This document shows positions 32,683 through 41,834 of a stretch of 64,000 nt of DNA, in pieces. The translations under genes were made by a program, and so were the position numbers. Positions within the stretch are counted from its first letter, which is position 1. Every line of letters begins with the position of its first letter. This DNA comes from Mucilaginibacter sp. (GTDB taxonomy: Bacteria; Bacteroidota; Bacteroidia; Sphingobacteriales; Sphingobacteriaceae): contig JAUCSE010000069.1 in the NCBI GenBank assembly GCA_030445275.1, forward strand, positions 62,001 to 126,000. Reading direction: 5' to 3'. The notes beneath the pieces were generated by a model. The model had not been told where the DNA came from. It saw only the letters and a list, made by a program, of their open reading frames with translations, and searched no databases.

Positions 32683-33909
32683 TCAATGCCCTACCGCAAC
32701 AGCATCAGCGCTTGCTTCTACCTTATGCTTAATAAACCGTTTACCGATCAGTAATATCAATAATGCCACTATTGCCGATGCTGCCATAACCCCGGCCATG
32801 GGCAGTGGACTATGGCTTACTATTAAAGTAATACCAATTGATGATAGAGAGCCAATGGCCATTTGAAAAGCGCCTAAAAGTGCCGATGCAGCACCCGCAT
32901 TCTTGGTAAATGGTGCAAGCGATAAGGCTGCTGTATTTGGATAACAAATACCCACACAGCATAAAACCCCAAATATCATTACAATGGTACCGCCAATGCC
33001 AAACCAGCCATTTAATGATCCGATTAAAAATATCATCGAGATGATCACCATGCAAATGAGCGTAACATTTACCATTTGTTCACTTTTATATTTTTTTACC
33101 AATAAGCTGTTCACCTGGCTCGAGCCTATAAAACCAATAGAAAGTATAGCGAAGATCCAGCCGAATGATTTTTCACTCACCTTAAATACTTCGATAAATA
33201 CAATGGGCGACGATGACACGTAAGCAAACAGCCCGGCAAATGCAAAAGCGCCACTCAGGGAGTAAGTAAAGAATTGCGGATTTTTTATCACCTGCAAAAA
33301 ATTACCAATGATAGGTATTGGTTTTAAAGAGTAAGTTGGATCGGGTTGGTAACTTTCGGGTAAAAAGAATATCACCGCCAGCAATATCAATACGGCAATA
33401 ATGGTCAGTATTAAAAATATCACTTCCCAGCTAAATGCCGCGCTTACATAACTACCAACGGTTGGCGCCAACATGGGCGAAGCGCCAAGTACCAATATCA
33501 GCAGCGCAATCACTTTGGCATTATCCTCAACCGGAAACAAGTCGCGCACCATGGCCATGGAGGCCACACTTGCTGCACAGCTGCCTATCGCTTGGAAAAA
33601 ACGCATCACGATAAGCATTTCGAGCGTGGTAGAAAAGTAGCAGCCTATGGATGCTACAATGTATACCGCCAGCCCAAAATACAGTGGATTTTTACGCCCA
33701 AACCTATCGAGTAATGGCCCATATAACAACTGCCCTACCGAAACACCAATAAAAAAACTGGATAATGACAGGGCAACCTGATCTGTGCTGGTATTCAAAT
33801 GTTTGGCTATTGACTTAAAAGCCGGCAGGTACATGTCGATAGAAAACGGTGCTAAAGCCGTGAGTGAACCTAATATGAGTATTAATGATAAGTAACGTTT
33901 TCTTGTCAT
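32683..33909 (-). CDS. Bcr/CflA family multidrug efflux MFS transporter
   Basis: 408 residues with 12 membrane segments. The N-terminus SLTALAPFSIDMYLPAFKSIAKHLNTSTDQVALSLSSFFIGVSVGQLLYGPLLDRFGRKNPLYFG is typical for the Bcr/CflA drug:H+ antiporter subgroup, including the acidic residue in IDMYLP and the motif A loop GPLLDRFGRK. FFQAIGSCAASVASMAMVRDLF (motif B with the R-D) and GASPMLAPTVGSYV (motif C) are also seen. It should export small toxic compounds across the inner membrane. It stands alone. Confidence 0.93.
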   Translation of the reverse strand: MTRKRYLSLILILGSLTALAPFSIDMYLPAFKSIAKHLNTSTDQVALSLSSFFIGVSVGQLLYGPLLDRFGRKNPLYFGLAVYIVASIGCYFSTTLEMLIVMRFFQAIGSCAASVASMAMVRDLFPVEDNAKVIALLILVLGASPMLAPTVGSYVSAAFSWEVIFLILTIIAVLILLAVIFFLPESYQPDPTYSLKPIPIIGNFLQVIKNPQFFTYSLSGAFAFAGLFAYVSSSPIVFIEVFKVSEKSFGWIFAILSIGFIGSSQVNSLLVKKYKSEQMVNVTLICMVIISMIFLIGSLNGWFGIGGTIVMIFGVLCCVGICYPNTAALSLAPFTKNAGAASALLGAFQMAIGSLSSIGITLIVSHSPLPMAGVMAASAIVALLILLIGKRFIKHKVEASADAVAVGH

Positions 33910-34264
33910 AATAAATTTTTAATAGATGGCCGATAAACCAGGGTCAATAGATATAGTTACGGGATAAATTACCGGTTATGAGCAGGGAAAGATAATCAGC
34001 TACGAGTGTCCGGATAGAAACATGCTGCTAAAATAAAGCTTTAAATCAGAAACCCATATCGTTGTTTTGTCATTTGTTCATTTAGTCTATGGGCCATAGC
34101 AGATAGTAAGATTGATTTTTCGTATCCACTATAAACCACAAGTGTTCGGAAAATTATAAATTCAGGAATAGCTAAAAATGCAAATACTTAATTATCAGGC
34201 GTTCATGCATGTTCATGAGCGTTCACGGAGCGTGAACGTGAACAGTATAAGATTTCTAATCAAT
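33910..34264. other. Intergenic region with a GTTCA/TGAAC hairpin
   Basis: 355 nt between two minus-strand genes (start of the exporter, stop of the BamA-like gene). No gene is seen. Near the right end, at about 34199-34243, GTTCATG words repeat and then form a hairpin GTTCACG-GAG-CGTGAAC (34220-34236) that lies 22 nt past the BamA-like stop and may be its terminator. CTATGGGCCATAG near 34087 is a small palindrome. Confidence 0.5.
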
Positions 34265-35491
34265 CTAAAACGCTTCGCCTAAATTAAGGCTTATAGATGA
34301 GAAGCCTTTGCTCACGCCATAATCCAGGCTAATATTGGTACCCGATTTTTTGTTGAATTTAAAACGCAGCCCTGAACCACCTGCAGGGTGCCAGTAAACA
34401 AAATTATGGCTATTGGGTTCGGTAACGGAATTTACATTGGCAAATAAAACAAAGCCCAGTAAACCATTACGGGTTATATCGCGCCGGTACTCGGTTTCAA
34501 AATAAGCCAGCCGCTCGCCACGGTACCTGTTTTGCTGAAACCCACGGCCTGATCGCTGATAAGGCTCCCAACCCAGGCTGGGCAGATTAAGGTATGGGGT
34601 ACCGGGCGTTAATGATGTCCAGTAATAGGACCAGAACGCCAGCACATTTTTAGGCCCCGAATGGGTTAAGGATATATACTTACGTACATCAATATATAAA
34701 GACTGCCAGTTATTATGACTACCCAACATCCTGGTATTAACTCTGTAAACTATATTGGCATAGGCTCCCGGCAAAGGGTTAATAGAGTTTTTACGGGTAT
34801 CATACAATAAATTAAAAGTAGCTCCTGACGAAAAAACATCTTTGTTGGTAGCTGTGCCATATTGATAACCTGTAAAATTACGCAGGTTATTTGCCCCATC
34901 GCTATCAATATCTGTGAAATAATCCAGATCGTAACCTAAACCTATGTAAAGGTAAGGTTTGATTTTTTTTAGCACAGTTTGATAAAAACGAACATATTTA
35001 TAGTTCACCAAAAAGCGGTCATCTTCTGCCTGTTTACCACCTAGGCCCCAGGTGTACTGCGGGTAAACCATTACCCGTGTATCCCCTGAAATATTCCATT
35101 GATTACCATTTAACCAAATGTTTGATTTGATGGGTAAGCCATACCGGCCCTTAAAATTAAAATATGGTGTAAATACAAAGCTGGAAAGATTAGTTGTTTT
35201 CTGCTCGCCCAAATAAAACGCTAATGAGGTTGATGTAAACAGTGCCTTGCCACCACTCCGGCCGTCAGATGATGAGATCGGTAAAATAGAAAAGTACACC
35301 TTCTTTGTCTCTATAGTTGATATCTTCCGGGGTTTTATCTTCAGTACTGATCTCGCCACATCAATCAAATCTCTCTGAGCTATTGCCGTATCATTACTAA
35401 TTTTAATGGTATCAGGAATATTAGCAAGATTTTGTGCCATTACCATAGCCGGACCAAAACAAAAAATCAGTACTAAAAATACTTTACCCAT
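34265..35491 (-). CDS. BamA/TamA (Omp85) family outer-membrane protein
   Basis: 408 residues with a Sec signal (MGKVFLVLIFCFGPAMVMAQ). After a linker of about 50 residues comes a beta-barrel of the bacterial surface antigen type: YFSILPISSSDGRSGGKALF, GATFNLLYDTRKNSINPLPGAYANIVYRVN and FQQNRYRGERLAYFETEYRRDI, where RYRGE corresponds to the L6-loop VRGY/F motif. It ends in ISLNLGEAF with a terminal aromatic, the usual barrel signal. POTRA domains are missing, so it is not the essential BamA; similar short forms occur as accessory barrels in Bacteroidota. Monocistronic. Confidence 0.86.
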   Translation of the reverse strand: MGKVFLVLIFCFGPAMVMAQNLANIPDTIKISNDTAIAQRDLIDVARSVLKIKPRKISTIETKKVYFSILPISSSDGRSGGKALFTSTSLAFYLGEQKTTNLSSFVFTPYFNFKGRYGLPIKSNIWLNGNQWNISGDTRVMVYPQYTWGLGGKQAEDDRFLVNYKYVRFYQTVLKKIKPYLYIGLGYDLDYFTDIDSDGANNLRNFTGYQYGTATNKDVFSSGATFNLLYDTRKNSINPLPGAYANIVYRVNTRMLGSHNNWQSLYIDVRKYISLTHSGPKNVLAFWSYYWTSLTPGTPYLNLPSLGWEPYQRSGRGFQQNRYRGERLAYFETEYRRDITRNGLLGFVLFANVNSVTEPNSHNFVYWHPAGGSGLRFKFNKKSGTNISLDYGVSKGFSSISLNLGEAF

Positions 35492-35571
35492 TATATATTA
35501 AACCCCATATTAAAGCGCGCTGTTTGTAAATTATCTGTTATACTAATGAACAGGACAGCTAGTAAACATTT

Positions 35572-35676
35572 GAGATTTCGGATGTTCAATTTCGGACTTC
35601 ATATTTCGAACCTTTAATTTAAATGCTTTTTTAAAAGAGAAACTATCCCAAATCAGAAATTGAACATCCGATATCC
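35572..35676. repeat. Word-repeat hairpin (CGGATGTTCAATTTC)
   Basis: The left arm at 35572-35596 (GAGATTTCGGATGTTCAATT) pairs with the right arm at 35651-35676 (GAAATTGAACATCCGATATC), sharing a 15-nt perfect core. Related words occur as a single arm at about 17252-17290, upstream of nhaA. The element lies upstream of the BamA-like gene. Confidence 0.7.
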
Positions 35677-35703
35677 AACATAACAATGCCATTAAATTAA
35701 TAT

Positions 35704-35739
35704 AAAAAGCCCGCAGTTTAAATAAACTGCGGGCTTTTT
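35704..35739. terminator. Strong bidirectional terminator
   Basis: AAAAAGCCCGCAGTTTA (35704-35720) pairs perfectly with TAAACTGCGGGCTTTTT (35723-35739), a 17-bp stem with A and T tails on either side. It lies 16 nt past the stop of the glycine-zipper gene on the minus strand. Confidence 0.95.
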
Positions 35740-35755
35740 AACTATTATTAACATT

Positions 35756-36070
35756 TTAGTATTGGGTAGTTGTGGTATGATGATGACGTTTGGGATGAGC
35801 TCTGCGCCACGCACGTCTTTTTTTCTCGTCCGACCGGCGTTTTTCGTTACCTATAATGTAACCACCACCTGCACCAATAGCGCCTCCAATTAAAGCGCCA
35901 CCTACATTGTGGCCAATTAAACCACCTGCTACGGCACCACCGGCACCACCTATAATGGCACCCTTACCTTGTGGACTTATACCTTTTTTCCTGGTTTGTG
36001 CTTGTGCGTTAAAAGTTAGGGTTAACAGAGCCACTACAAATAAGCACACATATATCATTAACTTTTTCAT
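35756..36070 (-). CDS. Small secreted glycine-zipper protein
   Basis: 104 residues with a Sec signal (MKKLMIYVCLFVVALLTLTFNAQAQ). Residues about 36-70 form a glycine zipper (GAIIGGAGGAVAGGLIGHNVGGALIGGAIGAGGGYIIG), and the tail is rich in Lys, Arg and His (KRRSDEKKRRAWRRAHPKRHHH). Such YMGG/glycine-zipper proteins sit in membranes or the envelope, and some are stress-induced. Specific function is unknown. A strong terminator follows directly. Confidence 0.85.
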   Translation of the reverse strand: MKKLMIYVCLFVVALLTLTFNAQAQTRKKGISPQGKGAIIGGAGGAVAGGLIGHNVGGALIGGAIGAGGGYIIGNEKRRSDEKKRRAWRRAHPKRHHHTTTTQY

Positions 36071-36305
36071 AAATATACTGATAAGTGTTAAAAAAATTAT
36101 CTCTGATAGTAACTATGCAAATAGCACGCCGCATATACAAAAAGTGCCTTAAATGGCAAAAAAAAGACAATTACTACTTTAAGACCCCAAGCGCTAAAAT
36201 CGAAAACTGTATACTTCTGCCTGCAATATTATGATTGCCGGGAATATGAGTTAGTTTTAATCAGGGTGTCATTTGCCAACTATTATCGGCATGCAGGCCA
36301 GTTTT

Positions 36306-37622
36306 TTACTTCACAAACTGATTGATGATCAAAACCCCTACTAAACCAATAACTGAAACTAATGATTCCATCACTGACCATGACTTAATGGTATCCTTGA
36401 TACTCAAGTTAAAATACTCTTTATACAGCCAGAACCCAGAATCATTAACATGCGAAAACGCCAGGCTGCCGGCTCCTATTGATAACACCATCAAATTAGG
36501 ATTTACATGATTTTGTACTACTAACGAGGCTACTATACCGGCTGCCGTTAATCCGGCCACGGTAGCCGAACCCAAACTAATACGGATGATGGCTGCTATT
36601 ACCCAACCCAAAACAAGCGGCGGCATGTTAAACTGTTGTAATTGCGCAGCTATTTCATTACTTACACCGCTGGCTGTTAGCACCTCTTTAAAGGCACCCG
36701 AACCGGCAATAATGAGCAATATCAACGCGATATCTTTTATAGCATCAGTATAATTAACTGCCAGCTGGCTCATGCTTTTACCTTGTTTTATACCCAAAGT
36801 ATAAGTTGCAACAATAAGGGCTATCAGCATAACTATGGATGGATCGCCTAAAAAGGCAGCAAGTTTTAATATCGCAGGATCTTTAATACCTAAATAAGGA
36901 ATAAGCGCGGTAAGCATCAATAGCATAACCGGTAACAGCGCAGTAAAAAAGCTATTAAAACCGCCAGGTAATTTATCTTCAGGCAGCTCTTCGGCCCTGA
37001 AGGTAGCCAGTGGTTCTGATGGTATTTTTTTCAGGAACCTGGCAAATACCGGTCCGGCCAGTATAATGGCAGGTATGGCAATCATTAAACCATAAATAAA
37101 TGTAGTAGCCATGTTGGCGTGGAACAACACCACCAATGCCGATGGCGAAGGGTGTGGCGGCAAAAACCCATGGGTAACAGACAGGGAGGCCAGCATAGGC
37201 AAACCAATATACACCGCAGGTAACTTATATTTATACACTACCGAAAATATTAGCGGCACCATCAGCACAAAGCCAATACCATAAAACAAAGGGATACCTA
37301 TTATAAAACCAGCCGTTACCAATGCCCATTGAATATGCTTTTGGCCAACGGCATTAACCAACACTTCTGCAATTTTTTGAGCCGCACCACTTACCGCTAC
37401 CAATTTACCCAACATGGCACCCAGGCAAATAATAATAAGCAGCTGCCCCATAATATCGCCCATGCCTTTTTGTACCGATGCGGTAACTTTATTTATGGGG
37501 ATACCCAGCATTAGGCCTGCTGCTATGGATACCAGCAAAAATGCTATAAAAGGGTTGACCTTAACCCAGCTCACTAATAAAACAAGCAGGATAATACAGA
37601 TCAGGATAGTAAATAATGCCAT
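36306..37622 (-). CDS. GntP family gluconate-type permease
   Basis: 438 residues with about 12-14 membrane segments and the GntP family pattern: KVNPFIAFLLVSIAAGLMLGIP, GALMGK-like CLGAMLGKLVAVSGAAQKIA, GIPLFYGIGFVLMVPLIF, HGFLPPHPSPSALVVLF and GSATVAGLTAAGIVA. These proteins take up gluconate or related sugar acids with protons. No kinase or dehydratase is adjacent, so the substrate is open. The upstream spacer contains the palindrome CATCGTCTGT...ACAGACGATG. Confidence 0.93.
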   Translation of the reverse strand: MALFTILICIILLVLLVSWVKVNPFIAFLLVSIAAGLMLGIPINKVTASVQKGMGDIMGQLLIIICLGAMLGKLVAVSGAAQKIAEVLVNAVGQKHIQWALVTAGFIIGIPLFYGIGFVLMVPLIFSVVYKYKLPAVYIGLPMLASLSVTHGFLPPHPSPSALVVLFHANMATTFIYGLMIAIPAIILAGPVFARFLKKIPSEPLATFRAEELPEDKLPGGFNSFFTALLPVMLLMLTALIPYLGIKDPAILKLAAFLGDPSIVMLIALIVATYTLGIKQGKSMSQLAVNYTDAIKDIALILLIIAGSGAFKEVLTASGVSNEIAAQLQQFNMPPLVLGWVIAAIIRISLGSATVAGLTAAGIVASLVVQNHVNPNLMVLSIGAGSLAFSHVNDSGFWLYKEYFNLSIKDTIKSWSVMESLVSVIGLVGVLIINQFVK

Positions 37623-37757
37623 GATATCAAACCGTTATATGTATAGGTAAATAGCTTAATAAAATTAAGCCTTATGTTATCGCCTAAAGTAATAACAATA
37701 TTTGAGTTTAGGATTTTTATAGATAAAACCTTTACAAAACTACACCCTACAATCTCT

Positions 37758-37783
37758 CATCGTCTGTGTACTTACAGACGATG
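37758..37783. repeat. Perfect hairpin CATCGTCTGT-N6-ACAGACGATG
   Basis: A perfect 10-bp stem with a 6-nt loop (GTACTT), followed by CTGTGAGGATACAG. It shares the word TCGTCTGTG with the middle arms of the element at 32357-32682. It lies between the start of the GntP gene and the stop of the kinase gene. Confidence 0.8.
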
Positions 37784-37828
37784 ATTTACAAAGTTGCCTG
37801 TGAGGATACAGACAGCGGGAAAAGGCTT

Positions 37829-37903
37829 GTCATGCTGAACGTAGTGAAGCATCTATTCTGAGTCTTGCATATTGGCGATAGATCCTTCGTTCCTCAGGAT
37901 GAC
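37829..37903. repeat. REP-like element, family B
   Basis: The left arm is GTCATGC...GCATCT with loop TGAACGTAGTGAA. The right arm on the minus strand is GTCATCC...GGATCT with loop TGAGGAACGAA. It sits 12 nt behind the stop of the kinase gene. Confidence 0.85.
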
Positions 37904-37914
37904 AAACATCATTA

Positions 37915-39375
37915 TCAACTCTTTATTACCGGCAGCAAAATGTAAAACTCAGCGCCTTTTCCCTCCTCGCTTTTAACGGCAATTTCACCATGGTGCAGTT
38001 TCATGATCTCGGCCGACAGATAAAGCCCAATACCAAAACCAGATAGTCCACGGGTACTTTCATCCTCAACCCGATAAAAACGCTGAAATATTTTTTGCTG
38101 ATTCTTCTGTTTTAAACCTATACCCTGGTCTTTTACACTTATCTTTAAATTTTCACCCTGCATTTTAGCTGCAATGGTTATAGTTGTTCCTCTTGCCGAA
38201 TACTTCAAAGCATTATTGATCAAATTACCAATTACCTGGGCTATTTTTTCTTTATCTGCAACGATCCTGATGGCCCGGCCCGCTTTAAATATGATGTCAT
38301 GCCCTTGAACCGCCGGCATACTATCCGCTATCACTTCGGTAACTAGCGCATTAATATCAAAAGTCTGAACACTTAGCTGCAGCTTGCCCGCTTCAATTTT
38401 TGAAAGATCAAGAAAGCCATATATCAGCCGGGTCATCTTATTGATCTGTTTTTCAGATTTTTCGAGGGCATTGATCAAAAATACATCGTCTGCTTTTTGA
38501 GCCTTTGTTACCAGCAATTGTGTATATGCCTTAAGCGAGGTAAGCGGTGTTTTTAACTCATGGCTCGCCATGGTTATAAAATCATTTTTCATGATCTCGT
38601 CATGCTTCTGCTCGGTAATATCATTGGTAGTACCCAGCATTCGTAAAGGTTTATGCTGATCATCATAAATAACCTTTCCGCTGGTTCTTATCCAGCGTAT
38701 TGATCCTTCGCCTGTTGTTATACGTACTTCATATAAATAAACACCGGTTTTTACCGCGTCATCAAAAGCCTTGAGGATGATATGTCTATCATCCTGGTGA
38801 ACCAGATCACGGAACTCTTCGGAAGTAACTTTTTCTTCCGGGTCAAGACCAAATATTTCGGCAAGCCTTGGCGAGGTAATAATAACATTATTTACCACAT
38901 CAAGATCCCAAATGGCTATACCAGTAGCTTCCATAGCCAGGCGCAGACGCTCCTCTGTATCTTCAAGCAATTGCCTGGCTACTACCTGTTTAGTAACTTC
39001 GGTAGCTACTATCATCACACCAACTACCCCATCAGCTATATCTTTAACGGGTTGGTAAACAAAATCAAAATAAAACAAGTTATGGTGCCCGTTACGGTAA
39101 AGCCATACTTTTGTTTCATACCGGTAATGTATATGGCCACTTTTATAAACACCCTGTAATAGCTGCACGTAATCCAACCCATCAGCATCTGGTAAAGCAA
39201 GAGCAAGAGGTTTGCCTATAATATCATTTTGCTTTCCCCACAATTCAAGTATCGGCGGATTGGCCGATTCAACAATAAGTTTTTTTCCTTTCAAAAAACT
39301 TATGGCCACAGGGGCCTGCACTATTAAATCATGAATACGTTGGTCTGCTGATGTATTTTGATCGTTTTTTTTCAA
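37915..39375 (-). CDS. PAS-domain sensor histidine kinase
   Basis: 486 residues from a TTG at 39375 (followed by AAA AAA AAC); a further TTG at 39399 is possible. There is no membrane segment, so it senses a cytoplasmic signal. Two PAS domains (residues about 15-125 and 145-260; the second with WDLDVVNNVIITSPRLAEIFG and a PAC end RMLGTTNDITEQK) precede the HisKA domain FITMASHELKTPLTSLKAY with phospho-acceptor H272, and a HATPase domain with N box NLINNALKYS, G1 DQGIGL and G2 GFGIGLYLS. It is divergent from a single-domain response regulator gene 195 nt away, its likely partner. Confidence 0.94.
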   Translation of the reverse strand: MKKNDQNTSADQRIHDLIVQAPVAISFLKGKKLIVESANPPILELWGKQNDIIGKPLALALPDADGLDYVQLLQGVYKSGHIHYRYETKVWLYRNGHHNLFYFDFVYQPVKDIADGVVGVMIVATEVTKQVVARQLLEDTEERLRLAMEATGIAIWDLDVVNNVIITSPRLAEIFGLDPEEKVTSEEFRDLVHQDDRHIILKAFDDAVKTGVYLYEVRITTGEGSIRWIRTSGKVIYDDQHKPLRMLGTTNDITEQKHDEIMKNDFITMASHELKTPLTSLKAYTQLLVTKAQKADDVFLINALEKSEKQINKMTRLIYGFLDLSKIEAGKLQLSVQTFDINALVTEVIADSMPAVQGHDIIFKAGRAIRIVADKEKIAQVIGNLINNALKYSARGTTITIAAKMQGENLKISVKDQGIGLKQKNQQKIFQRFYRVEDESTRGLSGFGIGLYLSAEIMKLHHGEIAVKSEEGKGAEFYILLPVIKS

Positions 39376-39570
39376 AATCGTAATTAAAACAAAAGCCAAG
39401 TGTAAATCAGCTCTTTTTGCAGTTCAATAATATAAAAAAATAGTTAAGTTTGTGCGTCACTTTATCTGATAATTTTTTTTGCCTAAGCTATCAAATTTAT
39501 ATATATTAAGCATCAGTTTAATAACCATACTTGAATACCTTTTCGGCCTTTTCACTTTTTAATATTTTTT

Positions 39571-39927
39571 ATGTCAAAACGTATTTTAGTATTGGATGAT
39601 AATCAGGACATATTAGATATTGTTCATGAAACACTAACTTATGAACAGTTTGAGGTTAGAAGCACCTCTAACAGTCTTGATGTACTACCTTTAATGGAAC
39701 AGTTTTTTCCAGACCTGGTGATATTAGATTATCGGGTAGCTGGCACTACGGGTGGCGAAATTTGCAAAAACATTAAAACCCATCCCAAATTTGGTAATAT
39801 ACCGGTCATCATATTTTCGGCGTATTTAAACAATGATGATCATCTGCTTAATTATGGTTGCGATGGCATAATTAACAAGCCATTTGACCTATCTGAACTG
39901 GTTGAAAAAGTTAACAACCTGATATAA
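39571..39927 (+). CDS. Single-domain response regulator
   Basis: 118 residues, only a receiver domain. Acidic pair D9-D10 (LVLDDNQD), phospho-acceptor D53 (LVILDYRVAG), S83 (VIIFSA) and K103 (INKPFDL) are all present. Without an output domain it probably passes phosphate or acts through protein contact. It is divergent from the PAS histidine kinase and precedes the two small CxxC proteins. RR at 40954 is of the same kind but clearly diverged. Confidence 0.94.
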   Translation: MSKRILVLDDNQDILDIVHETLTYEQFEVRSTSNSLDVLPLMEQFFPDLVILDYRVAGTTGGEICKNIKTHPKFGNIPVIIFSAYLNNDDHLLNYGCDGIINKPFDLSELVEKVNNLI

Positions 39928-40227
39928 CGCCACACACGTATTCGCCACACTACAGTTTCCATAATACCAGGCATAAATAATATTAAAATACTTTATTTCT
40001 ATGGCTGAAAACAGCTATAATCAATCATTTTATTCATTATCATAATAAGTAATTGATAAATAAGTAAAAAACACCTGTAAAAGGCTTGTTAAATTAACAT
40101 TTCGACCAAACTTATAGCTAAAAACTCCCAATTACTTAATAGTTTACATCCATTATTAAAATATTAACAAATGTTTTAAATTTGTTATAACTACAACAGT
40201 AACAAGCATTAATTCCTAAATCGTATT
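39928..40227. other. AT-rich spacer before the first CX2C protein gene
   Basis: 300 nt with no gene. Towards its end lies TAAATTTGTT (from 40177), matching the -7 consensus TAnnTTTG, with TTA rather than TTG 18 nt upstream. The same TAAATTTGTT stands before the third CX2C gene at 57411. Confidence 0.45.
40177..40184 (+). promoter_or_regulatory. Candidate -7 box TAAATTTG of CX2C protein gene 1
   Basis: TAAATTTG matches TAnnTTTG and is followed by TT, exactly as at 57411-57420 before the third paralogue. The -33 box would be TTA at 40156-40158 with an 18-nt spacer, an imperfect match. The ATG is 44 nt downstream. Confidence 0.4.
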
Positions 40228-40419
40228 ATGGGCATTCAAGCAAATTCAAACGAGCCTATCAACGCTCTGCATACAAAGTTGCCATTGTGCCCGCGATGCA
40301 AAACTGAACTTGATAACCGGGTGCCCAGAGGTTTTTTTGTAAAAAACATGCTGTTCTTCCTTCCATTGAAGCGTTATCTTTGCTATAAATGTCAACGCAA
40401 ACGTTACATATTCTATTAA
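40228..40419 (+). CDS. Small double-CxxC protein 1 (CX2C-X27-CX2C family)
   Basis: 63 residues. The sequence shows CPRC, exactly 27 residues, then CYKC. The middle holds a Lys/Arg-flanked aromatic stretch (FFVKNMLFFLPLKRYL) and the tail is basic (QRKRYIF). The cysteine pairs are laid out like a zinc ribbon. Two further copies with the same spacing are at 40520 and 57441 with different flanks, which shows that the frame is real protein. I recognise no described family. It lies between two response-regulator genes but is probably transcribed on its own. A nucleic-acid or protein-binding role is possible but is inference. Confidence 0.72.
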   Translation: MGIQANSNEPINALHTKLPLCPRCKTELDNRVPRGFFVKNMLFFLPLKRYLCYKCQRKRYIFY

Positions 40420-40519
40420 ATTAACCGTTGATTTATTTTTTACACCCCAAAGAAATCAATTCCCACAAATTAGTAGGTTTTAACTTGTGACATACAATTA
40501 TTGATAAAGGTATTGTATA

Positions 40520-40735
40520 TTGAACCCCTCTTATCTATTTGTAGTGGCCGACCTAAATTTAAGTACTCAAAAACGTAAAAAGTATCACTGCTCAAAATGC
40601 GGTGAACCCTTCCATTTCCAAATGCGCAGAAGCTGGTTTCTGAAAAATGTATTCTTCTTTTTAAACGTAAGAAAGTATTTTTGTGCCAAGTGCAAAAGAT
40701 CAAGCCTCATCTTTATTGATAAACACGATCAATAA
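40520..40735 (+). CDS. Small double-CxxC protein 2 (CX2C-X27-CX2C family)
   Basis: 71 residues from a TTG; a GTG at about 40547 would give a shorter protein, and no ATG lies before the motif. It has CSKC, exactly 27 residues, then CAKC. The centre MRRSWFLKNVFFFLNVRKYF matches protein 1 (GFFVKNMLFFLPLKRYL) position by position. The N-terminal 23 residues and the tail SSLIFIDKHDQ are not shared. Identity with protein 1 is far too low at DNA level for a recent copy. Probably a zinc-binding mini-protein of unknown role; the start is the weakest point. Confidence 0.68.
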   Translation: MNPSYLFVVADLNLSTQKRKKYHCSKCGEPFHFQMRRSWFLKNVFFFLNVRKYFCAKCKRSSLIFIDKHDQ

Positions 40736-40953
40736 CAAGTAAGTATACCGTCTATTAAAATTGACATCTGGCATAATTTACGTCCAAATTTCCAGTTGTC
40801 CTCTTCGTATCAGATTATCGTACAATTGATATCCCGCTATCGTTAAATTGAATTTTTAAGAATTGCCAAAAGTTGGTATAAGAATTGTATAGTTTAACAA
40901 GTACGCTTTTAATTTAACTTAAAAGAAACCAAAAACATACTTACTTGAAGAAT

Positions 40954-41322
40954 ATGAGACGGATACTAGCGGTAGATGATGATAGCGACATCTTGGAGGT
41001 TTTACAATACATATTGGAAGATTCGGGCTATGAGGTAATAACTCTTACCGATGGGCGCTATCTTTTTGATAAAATCAAAGAAAACCAGCCCGACCTAATA
41101 CTATTGGATATTATGCTTGGCAATTTAGACGGCCGCGACCTTTGCAAAAGGGTTAAAGCTCATAAAGAAACACATGATATACCGGTTATTTTAGTATCAG
41201 CAAGCCACGACGTTTCTGATTCCATGAATCAAATTGGGGCCCCTGACGATTTTATAGCCAAACCTTTTGATATTGAACACTTATTGGGAAGGATAAAGCG
41301 GCAATTTAACGCGGCTGCTTAA
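40954..41322 (+). CDS. Single-domain response regulator
   Basis: 122 residues from ATG 40954; a TTG nine bases upstream is an alternative. A receiver domain alone: acidic residues in ILAVDDDSD, phospho-acceptor aspartate in DLILLDIMLG, serine in VILVSAS and lysine in FIAKPFDI. No output domain. It lies 218 nt beyond the second CX2C gene. The next gene converges. The kinase at 37915-39375 is the only one in the window and could serve both regulators. Confidence 0.92.
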   Translation: MRRILAVDDDSDILEVLQYILEDSGYEVITLTDGRYLFDKIKENQPDLILLDIMLGNLDGRDLCKRVKAHKETHDIPVILVSASHDVSDSMNQIGAPDDFIAKPFDIEHLLGRIKRQFNAAA

Positions 41323-41390
41323 ACTATAAAAGAAAAGCAGGTAACAATTGCTGCCCTACTATTCTCTTGGCTCTAAAATTTTATAACGCG

Positions 41391-41765
41391 TTATTCAATA
41401 TTGGTATTAAATGCCTTCTCTCTTTTAGCGCGGTTGCGCAGTTTAAAAAACACAATCAGGTTCATGAAATGCATACCACCCAGTATGAGTATGATCCACC
41501 CAACCTTATAACTTAATACCTCAACTACCACCTGTGCATTGGATATGCTGCCGGTTTCTTTAAGGGCCAGGCTCATATAGCCAATGTTTACCAAATAAAA
41601 ACCAACCACCAATAACTTGTTTACAGAATCGGCCAGTTCATTATTGCCATGAAAAATATCAACCAGAAAAATGCGGCCATTTTTAAATAATACTTTGGCC
41701 ACCCATATGGTTAAAGCGATGCTCACCACCAGGTAAACAACATAGGTTAAAATAAAATAGTTCAT
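41391..41765 (-). CDS. Hypothetical three-helix membrane protein
   Basis: 124 residues with three hydrophobic segments (about 4-24, 50-66 and 86-106) and a basic C-terminus (KLRNRAKREKAF). No recognised motif. It runs in the same direction as the upstream GbsR-type regulator with a 69-nt gap and could be its target or partner, but no operator evidence exists for this gene itself. Confidence 0.65.
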   Translation of the reverse strand: MNYFILTYVVYLVVSIALTIWVAKVLFKNGRIFLVDIFHGNNELADSVNKLLVVGFYLVNIGYMSLALKETGSISNAQVVVEVLSYKVGWIILILGGMHFMNLIVFFKLRNRAKREKAFNTNIE

Positions 41766-41834
41766 GATCGTATTGTTTTATATGTTATTAATTATTGAAT
41801 TTTCAGTAAAAATTGAAATTTATAAATAAAAAAA

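Noticed and set aside
39571..41322. Toxin-antitoxin reading of the two small basic proteins between the response regulators
   Set aside because: The two are paralogues of each other with separate upstream spacers, not a coupled pair of unlike partners, and a third stands alone at 57441.
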